Positions 9,293-16,738 of a DNA stretch of 64,000 bases are shown here, in pieces (positions within the stretch are counted from its first letter, which is position 1; each line of letters begins with the position of its first letter). The stretch comes from Chitinophaga vietnamensis (GTDB lineage Bacteria > Bacteroidota > Bacteroidia > Chitinophagales > Chitinophagaceae). The position numbers and the translations under genes are program-made. Under the pieces are notes generated by a model that made no database searches, was not told the DNA's origin, and saw nothing but the letters and a program-made list of their open reading frames with translations. Location: positions 248,001 to 312,000 of the forward strand of contig NZ_CABHMS010000006.1 of assembly GCF_902167635.1 (NCBI RefSeq). The letters run 5' to 3'.

Positions 9293-11251
9293 ATGCAGCT
9301 TTATTGCAACTCACTAACAGAATACAAGCGCCTGGCCACATTGGAGGTAAAAGTCGGGGATCTGCTCATTGGAAATTATCACCCTATCCGTATCCAGACG
9401 ATGACCACCACCGACACCATGGATACTGCAGGCACTGTAGCTCAAACCATCCGGTGTATTGAAGCCGGGGCAGAACTCGTGCGCATCACTGCTCCGAGCA
9501 AGAACGAAGCGGAGAATCTCCTCAACATCAAGAACGAATTACGCCGTCAGGGCTATCATACCCCGCTGGTAGCGGATATCCACTTTACGCCCAATGCCGC
9601 GGAGATCGCCGCCCGCATTGTAGAAAAAGTGCGTATCAATCCCGGGAATTATGTAGATAAAAAGAAATTCGAGACGATCGAATATACAGATAGTGAATAC
9701 CAGGAAGAGATAGACCGTATCCGGGAGAGATTTACACCATTGGTGAAGATCTGCCAGGAATACGGTACCGCCATGCGTATCGGCACCAATCATGGCTCGC
9801 TGAGCGACCGTATCATGAGCCGCTACGGCGATACGCCCATGGGCATGGTGGAAAGCGCCATGGAGTTCCTGCGTATCGCGGAAGACCTGCACTACCGCAA
9901 TATTGTGCTGAGCATGAAGGCCAGCAACCCGCAGGTGATGGTGCAGGCTTACCGCCTGCTGGTGCATACCATGCAACAGGAGCTGGGCCACTGCTATCCG
10001 CTCCACCTCGGCGTTACAGAGGCCGGCGATGGTGAAGATGGCCGTATCAAATCCGCCATCGGCATCGGCACCTTGCTGGAAGACGGCGTAGGCGACACTA
10101 TCCGGGTATCCCTCACAGAAGATCCGGAATTTGAATTGCCCGTATGCCGCGACATCGTGAAAAGATACGCCAACCGCCAGCCCGAGTCGCCAGCCGCTAA
10201 CGAGCCACTGGTCAACGTTCCCTATGATCCTTTCAACTACAAACGCCGCGAAAGCATTCACATAGAAAATATCGGCGACAAACAAGTGCCGGTCGTAGTG
10301 GCGGATTACAGCCACCATGGCCCCTTACAGCCTGCCGATCTTAGCGCTGCGGGTTACGCCTATGATGAGCCGAGCGACAAATGGAACATCGCAGATGCCG
10401 CCGCCGATTATCTTTTCACCGCCAACCAGGCGCCCGCCTTCGGTTTGCCCGGCACACTGCGGGTAGTGCTGAACGCCGCCTACTGGCAAACACTTGCCGA
10501 TAAAGCACATTACATTCCTTACTTCACTCTCGGTGAATACCTGTCGGCTACTACCACGGCGCCGCTCAACTTCGTGAATGTGCCTTGCAAGCAGCTGGAT
10601 GCTCCGGAGATCGGCGCCCTGCTGGAAAAGCTCACTGACGCTGCTTTTGCGGCACGCACGGTGCTCGTAGCGGAAGCCAGCGGCAACAGCGCCATGATGC
10701 ATGTACGCCGCTTCTTTGCGGAACTATTGAATAAACACATCCTGTCGCCTGTGATCATCCGCAGCGTGAGCAGCCATTCCAACGCCGACGAACACCTGAT
10801 CCACCATGCCACAGAAGCCGGCGCCCTCCTGCTGGACGGCTTCGGCGACGGATTGTGGCTAACCAATACCGGCACGGATACCGCGCAGCAAGCCATGCTT
10901 AACAACATCGCTTTTGGTATTCTGCAGGCTACCCGTACGCGCATCTCCAAAACAGAATATATCTCCTGCCCTTCCTGTGGCCGCACCCTGTTCGACCTGC
11001 AGGAAACCACCGCCCGCATCCGTGCGGTAACCCACCACCTCAAAGGCGTCAAGATCGCTATCATGGGCTGTATCGTAAATGGTCCCGGAGAGATGGCGGA
11101 TGCCGATTTCGGCTACGTGGGGAGCGGCGTGGGCAAGATCACACTCTATAGAGGGAAAGAGATTGTCAAGCGTGGTTTAAATAGCGACGTTGCCGTGAAT
11201 GAGTTGATCAATCTCATACGCGAAAACGGCATGTGGGTAGAGAAAAATTAA
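9293..11251 (+). CDS. ispG: 4-hydroxy-3-methylbut-2-enyl-diphosphate synthase, long form (IspG/GcpE)
   Basis: Converts MEcPP to HMBPP in the non-mevalonate isoprenoid pathway, using a 4Fe-4S cluster and reducing power. At 652 residues it is the long form seen in Bacteroidota, chlamydiae and plants. It has an N-terminal TIM barrel (VKVGDLLIGNYHPIRIQTM, then LVADIHFTP, KVRINPGNY, RIGTNHGSLSDRI), a large middle insert domain (about 290-540) and a C-terminal cluster domain with CPSCGRTLFDL and GCIVNGPGE. These supply the three Cys ligands and the Glu. I start at ATG 9293 because the protein then begins MQLYCNSLTEYKR; the extra 16 residues upstream look non-coding. Confidence 0.96.
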   Translation: MQLYCNSLTEYKRLATLEVKVGDLLIGNYHPIRIQTMTTTDTMDTAGTVAQTIRCIEAGAELVRITAPSKNEAENLLNIKNELRRQGYHTPLVADIHFTPNAAEIAARIVEKVRINPGNYVDKKKFETIEYTDSEYQEEIDRIRERFTPLVKICQEYGTAMRIGTNHGSLSDRIMSRYGDTPMGMVESAMEFLRIAEDLHYRNIVLSMKASNPQVMVQAYRLLVHTMQQELGHCYPLHLGVTEAGDGEDGRIKSAIGIGTLLEDGVGDTIRVSLTEDPEFELPVCRDIVKRYANRQPESPAANEPLVNVPYDPFNYKRRESIHIENIGDKQVPVVVADYSHHGPLQPADLSAAGYAYDEPSDKWNIADAAADYLFTANQAPAFGLPGTLRVVLNAAYWQTLADKAHYIPYFTLGEYLSATTTAPLNFVNVPCKQLDAPEIGALLEKLTDAAFAARTVLVAEASGNSAMMHVRRFFAELLNKHILSPVIIRSVSSHSNADEHLIHHATEAGALLLDGFGDGLWLTNTGTDTAQQAMLNNIAFGILQATRTRISKTEYISCPSCGRTLFDLQETTARIRAVTHHLKGVKIAIMGCIVNGPGEMADADFGYVGSGVGKITLYRGKEIVKRGLNSDVAVNELINLIRENGMWVEKN

Positions 11252-11326
11252 ATCTTCCTTAAAAAATTGGAATAAATATCGGACAGTTGGAAAATTATCT
11301 TTAATTTTTGCTAAAACATTCTTTTT

Positions 11327-11716
11327 ATGAAAAAGTTCATCTCAGGCATTTTAGCGCTGTTTCTGGGTATTTCTGTAAGCATGGCACAAGCTCCGGCTGC
11401 TGCTACTGCTGCAAAGAAAGAAGCAAAGGCTAAAACCGAACACGCAAAATCTGAAGCGAAAGCGGCTAAAGCCGAAGCCAAATCTGATGTAAAAGCCGCC
11501 AAAACAGAAGCAAAGTCTGATGTAAAAGCTGCTAAAACCACTGCAGCTACTACCGGTGAGCACCTGAAAAAAGACGGTACTCCTGACAAACGCTTCAAAG
11601 AAAACAAAGAAGTAAAAGAAGCAAAAGCTGCTGGTCCGCTGAAAAAAGACGGTACTCCAGACATGCGCTACAAAGCTAACAATCCAAACGCAGGCAAGAA
11701 GAAAGCTAAGTCATAA
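11327..11716 (+). CDS. Small secreted Ala/Lys-rich protein with 11-residue repeats
   Basis: This 129-residue protein has a clear signal peptide (MKKFISGILALFLGISVSMAQ). The middle (about 25-80) is almost only Ala, Lys, Glu, Ser and Asp. It includes two near-identical 11-residue units, AKAEAKSDVKA and AKTEAKSDVKA, a spacing like that of LEA-type amphipathic helices. The C-terminal part has two copies of LKKDGTPDxRxK. I know similar DGTPD-type small proteins in Bacteroidota but no function. It stands alone between ispG and a strong terminator. It is likely periplasmic or surface-exposed; any stress-protective role is inference only. Confidence 0.7.
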   Translation: MKKFISGILALFLGISVSMAQAPAAATAAKKEAKAKTEHAKSEAKAAKAEAKSDVKAAKTEAKSDVKAAKTTAATTGEHLKKDGTPDKRFKENKEVKEAKAAGPLKKDGTPDMRYKANNPNAGKKKAKS

Positions 11717-11739
11717 TTCTGCGCTGTCAAAATCATAAC

Positions 11740-11771
11740 AAAAAGGAGCCTTTTAAAAAGGCTCCTTTTTT
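11740..11771 (+). terminator. Strong intrinsic terminator
   Basis: AAGGAGCCTTTT and its complement AAAAGGCTCCTT form a long stem with almost no loop, followed by a T run. It ends the small Ala/Lys-rich gene. Confidence 0.88.
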
Positions 11772-11845
11772 TATATCTTTAAGTCCTTATAACATTTCTC
11801 TACATCCACCCATAACCAAAAGTTATTGGTGATAAAGATTAGTAA

Positions 11846-11877
11846 TTTGACTGGGGTGCTCGCTGCTACTAGCTTTG
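11846..11877 (+). promoter_or_regulatory. Full -33/-7 promoter of the tsdA-like operon
   Basis: TTTG at 11846-11849 and TAGCTTTG at 11870-11877 are separated by 20 bases, which matches the Bacteroidota consensus closely. The cytochrome start lies 28 bases further on. Confidence 0.7.
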
Positions 11878-11905
11878 CAGCTATATCACCAACCTGTAAT
11901 TTGAA

Positions 11906-12925
11906 ATGGAAACCAACAAGGACAAAAAGATTCTACGTTACAAGCGCACCGTCTTTCAACTGGTTGTCTGCCTGTTCATGCTGGTACTGGTAGTATTGTT
12001 TGAAACATTTTTCCTATGCTACCGGACACTGTGGGCCGACCTCTGTAACAGTGCCACCGCTACCACCAGCAAAACGCCGCCGCCAGTAAAGCTGTGGCAG
12101 GCGCCGGATGAAGCCTCTATTCCGGCGGGGCCGCGCGGCGACAGTATCCGCTACGGCCAGGCGCTCATCCGCGAAACCGCCCGCTACCTCGGGCCTAAAG
12201 GCAGCGTAATGCAGATCAGCAACGGCATGAACTGCCAGAACTGCCACCTCAATGCCGGCACCAAAGCCTATGGCAATAACTACAGCGCCGTAGCCTCCTG
12301 CTATCCCAAGTTCCGTGCACGCTCCAACAGCAATGAAAGCATTATCAAAAGAGTGAGCGACTGCTTCGAGCGCAGCCTCAATGGCAGCGCACCGGATAGC
12401 AACAGCCGCGAGATGCAGTCCATCAAAGCCTATATGGAATGGCTCGGCGCCAATGTTGCCAAAGGAGAACAGCCCGCAGGCTGCGGCCTCAAAAAGCTGC
12501 CCCTCCCTGCGCGCGCCGCCAGCCCCGATAGCGGCCAGATAGTATACCTCACCAAATGCCAGAGCTGCCACGGCGCCAGGGGCGAAGGCAAATGGCAGGA
12601 TAACGGTATCGCCTATACGTATCCGCCACTATGGGGAGAACATAGTTACAACGATGCCGCCGGCCTTTACCGCCTCTCCAATTTCGCTGCATATGTGAAG
12701 TATAATATGCCCCTTGGCGTGGATCACAACAACCCGCAACTAAGCGACGCAGAAGCCTGGGATGTAGCCGCCTTCATCAACTCGCAACCCAGGCCGCATA
12801 AGGACCAATCGGCCGACTGGCACGATATCTCCAAGAAGCCATTCGATTTTCCCTTCGGCCCCTACGCGGATAATTTCTCCGAAAAACAACATAAATACGG
12901 ACCTTTCCAGCCATTACAACATTAA
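11906..12925 (+). CDS. Diheme c-type cytochrome, TsdA-like (thiosulfate dehydrogenase / tetrathionate reductase family)
   Basis: This 339-residue protein has an N-terminal membrane anchor or signal (about 12-33, FQLVVCLFMLVLVVLFETFF) and two heme c sites, CQNCH at 110-114 and CQSCH at 218-222. Between them, FRARSNSNESIIKRVSDC and ERSLNG, plus SREMQSIKAYMEWL, follow the pattern of TsdA, which joins two thiosulfates into tetrathionate or runs the reverse reaction. The active-site Cys ligand of true TsdA cannot be confirmed without an alignment. It is the first gene of a tight operon with a DsrE-like protein (18 bp gap) and a binding protein, which supports a sulfur-compound role outside the cytoplasmic membrane. 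Confidence 0.8.
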   Translation: METNKDKKILRYKRTVFQLVVCLFMLVLVVLFETFFLCYRTLWADLCNSATATTSKTPPPVKLWQAPDEASIPAGPRGDSIRYGQALIRETARYLGPKGSVMQISNGMNCQNCHLNAGTKAYGNNYSAVASCYPKFRARSNSNESIIKRVSDCFERSLNGSAPDSNSREMQSIKAYMEWLGANVAKGEQPAGCGLKKLPLPARAASPDSGQIVYLTKCQSCHGARGEGKWQDNGIAYTYPPLWGEHSYNDAAGLYRLSNFAAYVKYNMPLGVDHNNPQLSDAEAWDVAAFINSQPRPHKDQSADWHDISKKPFDFPFGPYADNFSEKQHKYGPFQPLQH

Positions 12926-12943
12926 TCCATTAAATAGCATACA

Positions 12944-13363
12944 ATGAAAAAGACATTGCTTCTCTGCTGCCTCCTCGCTGCTATCGGTATCCACTCCGCC
13001 AGCAGCCAGCAGCCCACCAAGTACCGCGCCGTGTACCAGCTGAATAGCGACGACGACAAAGTGATCCGTGCCACCCTCCGCAATATCAAAAACGCGCTGG
13101 AAGACCCACGCCTGCAAAAGCAGCTCACCATTGAGCTGGTGGCCCATAGCGGCGGCGTAACGGTATTCAGGAAAGATCATCCCTACGAATCACTGCTGCA
13201 AGACCTGAAAGCCCGCGGCGTGATCCTCGTGGAATGCGAAAATACCCTGCGCGAACGCAATATCCAGAAAGACGAACTGTTCCCGTTCATCAACTACACT
13301 CCCAGCGGCAACGGCGAACTGATTATTAAACAACAGGAAGGCTGGGCCTACGTACATCCATAA
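12944..13363 (+). CDS. Exported DsrE-family sulfur-relay-like protein
   Basis: This 139-residue protein has a signal peptide (about 1-21, ending ASSQ) and a DsrE/DsrF-type fold pattern: RAVYQLNSDDDKVIRATLRNI, TIELVAHSGG and a final strand GVILVECENTL. The single Cys of the mature part (residue 98) is where DsrE-like proteins carry a persulfide, which suggests sulfur-atom transfer. It sits 18 bp after the TsdA-like gene and 9 bp before the binding protein. Exported DsrE proteins are common beside sulfur enzymes, but the partner reaction is not known. Confidence 0.78.
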   Translation: MKKTLLLCCLLAAIGIHSASSQQPTKYRAVYQLNSDDDKVIRATLRNIKNALEDPRLQKQLTIELVAHSGGVTVFRKDHPYESLLQDLKARGVILVECENTLRERNIQKDELFPFINYTPSGNGELIIKQQEGWAYVHP

Positions 13364-13372
13364 CCGTTAGTC

Positions 13373-14284
13373 ATGAAAAAATATCTTATCACCCTGCTGG
13401 CATGGCTGCCAGCCCAGCTGCTCTTTGCCCAGGACCATCGTTTTGATCCGCCCTGGAACACGCCACCACAGGGAGGCGTACACTTCACCGTACCTGGCAT
13501 CGATAACGTACCCGATCTCTACGGCGATATCGTCGATCCCCAGCTCGTCATCTTCTTTGCCGGCAACCAGTTTATGGTGATCGATTCCCTGATCCATGAT
13601 TTCAAAAAGGTATATCCGCAATACCGGCGCGTATTCGCGGAAACGCTGCCGCCGGGCATCCTGGCGCAACAGATCCTCAGCGGCTCATTGGTACTCGGCA
13701 ACCTGCGCATTGATATACGCCCCGATATCTATACCGCCGGCAAAAGCCGTATCGATCAGTTGCGCGACAGCTTCTCCGTCGTAAACCATTATGCAGGTAA
13801 CAAATTGGCCATCATGGTGCAGGCCGGAAACCCCAGGCACATCAAGGGTTTGCGCGATCTCGCCCGTAAAGATATACGCGTAGCCATGCCCAATCCCGCC
13901 TGGGAAGGCATCGGCAAACGTATCGAAGAAGCCTATGTAAAAGCAGGCGGAGAGCCGCTTCGCAACAGTATCATGAACGAGAAGGTAAAAAGCCATACCA
14001 CCTACCTCACCCAGATACATCACCGCGAAACGCCACTGCGCATCCTCTACAACCAGGCAGATGCAGGCCCCGTATGGTTTACAGAAGCCTACTATCAGCA
14101 ACTGCTGAAACACCCGGTGAGCACCGTCGCCATCCCGGAAAAAGAAAACATCACCGCCTCTTATTGGGCAGGCATTCTCAAAAGCGCCCCACACCAACAA
14201 GCCGCAAAAGATTTTATGGATTTCCTCCTGAGCGAACGCGGACAGGCAATTTACAAGTACTTCGGCTTCAGTGGCGCGAACTAG
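13373..14284 (+). CDS. Extracytoplasmic substrate-binding protein, molybdate/oxyanion type
   Basis: This 303-residue protein has a signal peptide (about 1-19, QLLFAQ) and a type-2 periplasmic binding fold resembling ModA-like proteins: QLVIFFAGNQF near the start, NKLAIMVQAGNPRHIKGLRDLARKD and VAMPNPAWEGIG in the middle, and DFMDFLLSERGQAIYKYFGF at the end. No ABC permease or ATPase gene is near, so it is unlikely to be a normal importer subunit. It may present an oxyanion to, or sense it for, the TsdA and DsrE proteins encoded just upstream. Its stop codon lies at the edge of a long palindrome. Confidence 0.72.
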   Translation: MKKYLITLLAWLPAQLLFAQDHRFDPPWNTPPQGGVHFTVPGIDNVPDLYGDIVDPQLVIFFAGNQFMVIDSLIHDFKKVYPQYRRVFAETLPPGILAQQILSGSLVLGNLRIDIRPDIYTAGKSRIDQLRDSFSVVNHYAGNKLAIMVQAGNPRHIKGLRDLARKDIRVAMPNPAWEGIGKRIEEAYVKAGGEPLRNSIMNEKVKSHTTYLTQIHHRETPLRILYNQADAGPVWFTEAYYQQLLKHPVSTVAIPEKENITASYWAGILKSAPHQQAAKDFMDFLLSERGQAIYKYFGFSGAN

Positions 14285-14405
14285 GGATTTTCGAATTTAT
14301 TGATTTTCGGATTTATTGATTTAATTGGAGCGGAGATAACACATTGTTCATCTCCGCTCCAATTAAATCAATAAATCCGAAAATCAATAAATTCGAAAAT
14401 CCTTA
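14282..14405. repeat. Long palindrome 1, octamer family
   Basis: Two arms of about 55 bp with one mismatch (GGG/TCCTT edge) flank a 12-base loop. The outer part of the left arm is a chain of 8-bp words: ATTTTCGA, ATTTATTG, ATTTTCGG, ATTTATTG. The inner part (AATTGGAGCGGAGAT) does not follow the 8-bp rule and is unique to this copy. It begins at the stop codon of the binding protein and ends 10 bases before the LysR start, so an RNA copy would form a huge hairpin between the two genes. Confidence 0.92.
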
Positions 14406-14415
14406 ATTTTAACCC

Positions 14416-15309
14416 ATGTTCGATTTCAGACTCAAAGTATTCCATACTGTTGCCAAACGGCTTAGTTTTACCAAGGCAGCTGAAGAGTTGTATATCTCTC
14501 AGCCGGCGGTGACTAAACATATTCATGAGCTGGAACAGCAGCTGGGCATGGCTTTGTTCGAGCGTATCGGCAACAAGATCAAGTTGACGCGCGCCGGGCA
14601 GATCGTGATGCATCATGCAGAGATCATCTTCACCGATTACCGTCACCTGGAGTATGACATCAATCAGCTGAAACATACACAGGGCGGGATGTTGCCGATA
14701 GGCGCCAGCACTACTATCGCGCAATATCTTATTCCGCCGCTGCTGGCAAAATTTAACCAGCGGTACCCGGATGTGAAAACATCTCTCACCAATGGCAATA
14801 CCGAACAGATAGAACAGGCGCTCTTTGAAAAGAGCATCCAGCTGGGCATTATAGAGGGCAGCTCCAAGAACCCCCTGCTGAAATATGTGGAGTTTGCAAA
14901 AGACGAGATCGTGCTGGTAGCCAACGCGAAGCATACCTATGGCAACGGAGAACCGCTTTCCGCTGCCGACCTGAAAGCCATTCCCCTGCTGATGCGCGAG
15001 CACGGCTCGGGCACGCTGGAAGTGATCACAGAAGAGCTGAAAAGATTAAAACTGAAGATCACCGATCTCAATATCGCAATGTATATGGGCAGTACGGAAA
15101 GTATCAAATCGTACCTGCACTACTCTCCTTGCGCCGCTTTCATTTCCCTGGCAGCAGTGCAGCGCGAACTTGAAGCCGGTGAGTTCACCATCCTGCCGGT
15201 GAAAAATTTTAAACTGGTCAGGAAGTTGCACTTCACATACCTGCAAGGCCTGCAAGACAAGCTGGCACAGCTTTTTATCAAATTCACCCGGCAGCATATG
15301 GCCGAATAA
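14416..15309 (+). CDS. LysR-family transcriptional regulator
   Basis: This 297-residue protein has the winged helix-turn-helix at 1-65 (FHTVAKRLSFTKAAEELYISQPAVTK) and a substrate-binding domain from about 90 on (GASTTIAQYLIPPLLAKF, LREHGSGT-like segment at LLMREHGSGTLEVI). The effector is unknown. It follows the TsdA/DsrE/binding-protein genes in the same direction, separated only by palindrome 1, and is a natural candidate for their regulator. Confidence 0.92.
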   Translation: MFDFRLKVFHTVAKRLSFTKAAEELYISQPAVTKHIHELEQQLGMALFERIGNKIKLTRAGQIVMHHAEIIFTDYRHLEYDINQLKHTQGGMLPIGASTTIAQYLIPPLLAKFNQRYPDVKTSLTNGNTEQIEQALFEKSIQLGIIEGSSKNPLLKYVEFAKDEIVLVANAKHTYGNGEPLSAADLKAIPLLMREHGSGTLEVITEELKRLKLKITDLNIAMYMGSTESIKSYLHYSPCAAFISLAAVQRELEAGEFTILPVKNFKLVRKLHFTYLQGLQDKLAQLFIKFTRQHMAE

Positions 15310-15325
15310 CGGTAACGGATATACG

Positions 15326-15829
15326 TTATTTACGAAGTCGCCAGTAAATCATTTCGCCAGACCTTCCGGTTTGTTTCATGCCCAGTTTTTCCAGTACCCG
15401 CATAGACGCCAGGTTGCTCACATCGCATTCTGCCACGATACGCCGTACCGGCGTAGCAGTAAAAGCCCAGCGGATCAGCTCCGCCGCCGCTTCCGACATG
15501 TAACCCTGATTACGGTATTCCGGTAACAGCGAATAACCGATCTCCACTTCTCCATCCTTGTCGGGCCGCCCTTTAAAGCCCACATCACCGATCACCGTTT
15601 TACTTTTCGATTCAATGATGATCCAGAATAGCCAGGGATATAATCCCGGGTCATGTTGCAGCAGTTCAATGAAATAAGGAAGCTGCTCACGGAGGTCGGG
15701 CAGTGGCCATTCCGGCGGAATGTGCGCATCCAGACTGCTATCGCCGTGCGGATTGTTCAAATATATTTCCGTTACAAGCGGTAGCCTGCAAGGGTGTACG
15801 AGTAGTCTTTTCGTTGTGAGGGGTAACAT
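15326..15829 (-). CDS. GNAT N-acetyltransferase (RimJ/RimL type)
   Basis: This 167-residue protein begins LTTKRLLVHPCRLPLV and shows the acetyl-CoA loop pattern in LLPEYRNQGYMSEAA followed by RIVAECDVSNLASMRVLEKLGM. It probably acetylates an amine on a protein N-terminus or a small molecule; the target is unknown. The start at 15829 is chosen because the longer frame runs 77 bp into the upstream hydrolase gene. With it the gap to that gene is 16 bp, so the pair is likely one operon. Confidence 0.87.
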   Translation of the reverse strand: MLPLTTKRLLVHPCRLPLVTEIYLNNPHGDSSLDAHIPPEWPLPDLREQLPYFIELLQHDPGLYPWLFWIIIESKSKTVIGDVGFKGRPDKDGEVEIGYSLLPEYRNQGYMSEAAAELIRWAFTATPVRRIVAECDVSNLASMRVLEKLGMKQTGRSGEMIYWRLRK

Positions 15830-15845
15830 CCGCGTTTTTTTAAGT

Positions 15846-16595
15846 TCACCATTGCTTGAGCCGCAGTGTAGATGTATCCAATGTTTCGCCGGCTTTGAGT
15901 GCGTGTATTTCCAGGCCGGCAATATCTTCCGTTAATGCTTTTAATCGTTCAGGCGTTCCCGTTAGAAACGACATGGTACCATAATGACAAGGGATCACAT
16001 GTTTCACCTTGAGGAGGCGGGTAGCGAAAGCCGCTTCCAGCGGGCCCATGGTGAAACGGTCGCCGATCGGCAGTATAGCGATATCCGGCTCATAGATCTC
16101 GCCCAGCAAAGCCATATCACCGAATACGGAAGTATCTCCCGAATAATATATCGAGATATCATCGCTCAACCACAGAATAAAGCCGTTGGTGGTATGGCGG
16201 AAGGCCGTAGTACCATCCGGCAGTGTGATGTGAGCGAAATGAAAGGCGTTGGTCATCGTCACCTTCACATCCAGAAGAGACACGGTGCCGCCGGCGTTCA
16301 TCGGCTCGAAGGTATGCTCGGGAACTCCATGCTCCAGCAGATAGGCGCGCACCGCAGGATTGGCGATCACTCTGGGAGATCTGCTGTGGATGATATCGAG
16401 GATGTTTTTGTCGAGATGATCACCATGTCCGTGTGAAAGGAGGAGGAGATCAATTTTTTCGGGGATAGACAGATCTGCCGGCAGATAGGTATTGCCGGTA
16501 TACCAGGGATCGATGAGGATGGTCCGGCCTTCAGGTGTATTGATCCGGAAACTGGCATGCGCCAGGAACTGGATCCGGGTGTGCGGCGTGCTCAT
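15846..16595 (-). CDS. Metal-dependent hydrolase, MBL fold (UPF0173/UlaG-like)
   Basis: This 249-residue protein opens with RIQFLAHASFRINTPEG and has the metal site SHGHGDHLD near residue 55, later GDTSVFGDM and PCHYGTM. The metal-binding pattern matches the UPF0173 metallo-beta-lactamase-fold family. The substrate is unknown. It is the first gene of a two-gene unit with the GNAT gene. Confidence 0.9.
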   Translation of the reverse strand: MSTPHTRIQFLAHASFRINTPEGRTILIDPWYTGNTYLPADLSIPEKIDLLLLSHGHGDHLDKNILDIIHSRSPRVIANPAVRAYLLEHGVPEHTFEPMNAGGTVSLLDVKVTMTNAFHFAHITLPDGTTAFRHTTNGFILWLSDDISIYYSGDTSVFGDMALLGEIYEPDIAILPIGDRFTMGPLEAAFATRLLKVKHVIPCHYGTMSFLTGTPERLKALTEDIAGLEIHALKAGETLDTSTLRLKQW

Positions 16596-16700
16596 AAAAT
16601 ACGGTATTGGTTCGCTGACTAAATATACAGATTCTGTTTTTATTCCGTTTTCGCGTATTTATTTTCCCGATCCCGTAAACAGCAAGGCCCGCCATGCGAG

Positions 16701-16708
16701 TAGTTTTG
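16701..16708 (+). promoter_or_regulatory. -7 box (TAGTTTTG) for the TonB receptor
   Basis: TAGTTTTG fits TAnnTTTG and lies 30 bases before the chosen receptor start. A clear -33 element is not seen. Confidence 0.5.
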
Positions 16709-16738
16709 CGCCTCATTTCGTCCATCTATATATTCTGT

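Noticed and set aside
15846-15922. Overlap of the GNAT and MBL-hydrolase genes by about 77 bp
   Set aside because: It exists only if the longer GNAT frame is used; the ATG at 15829 removes it and matches the family.
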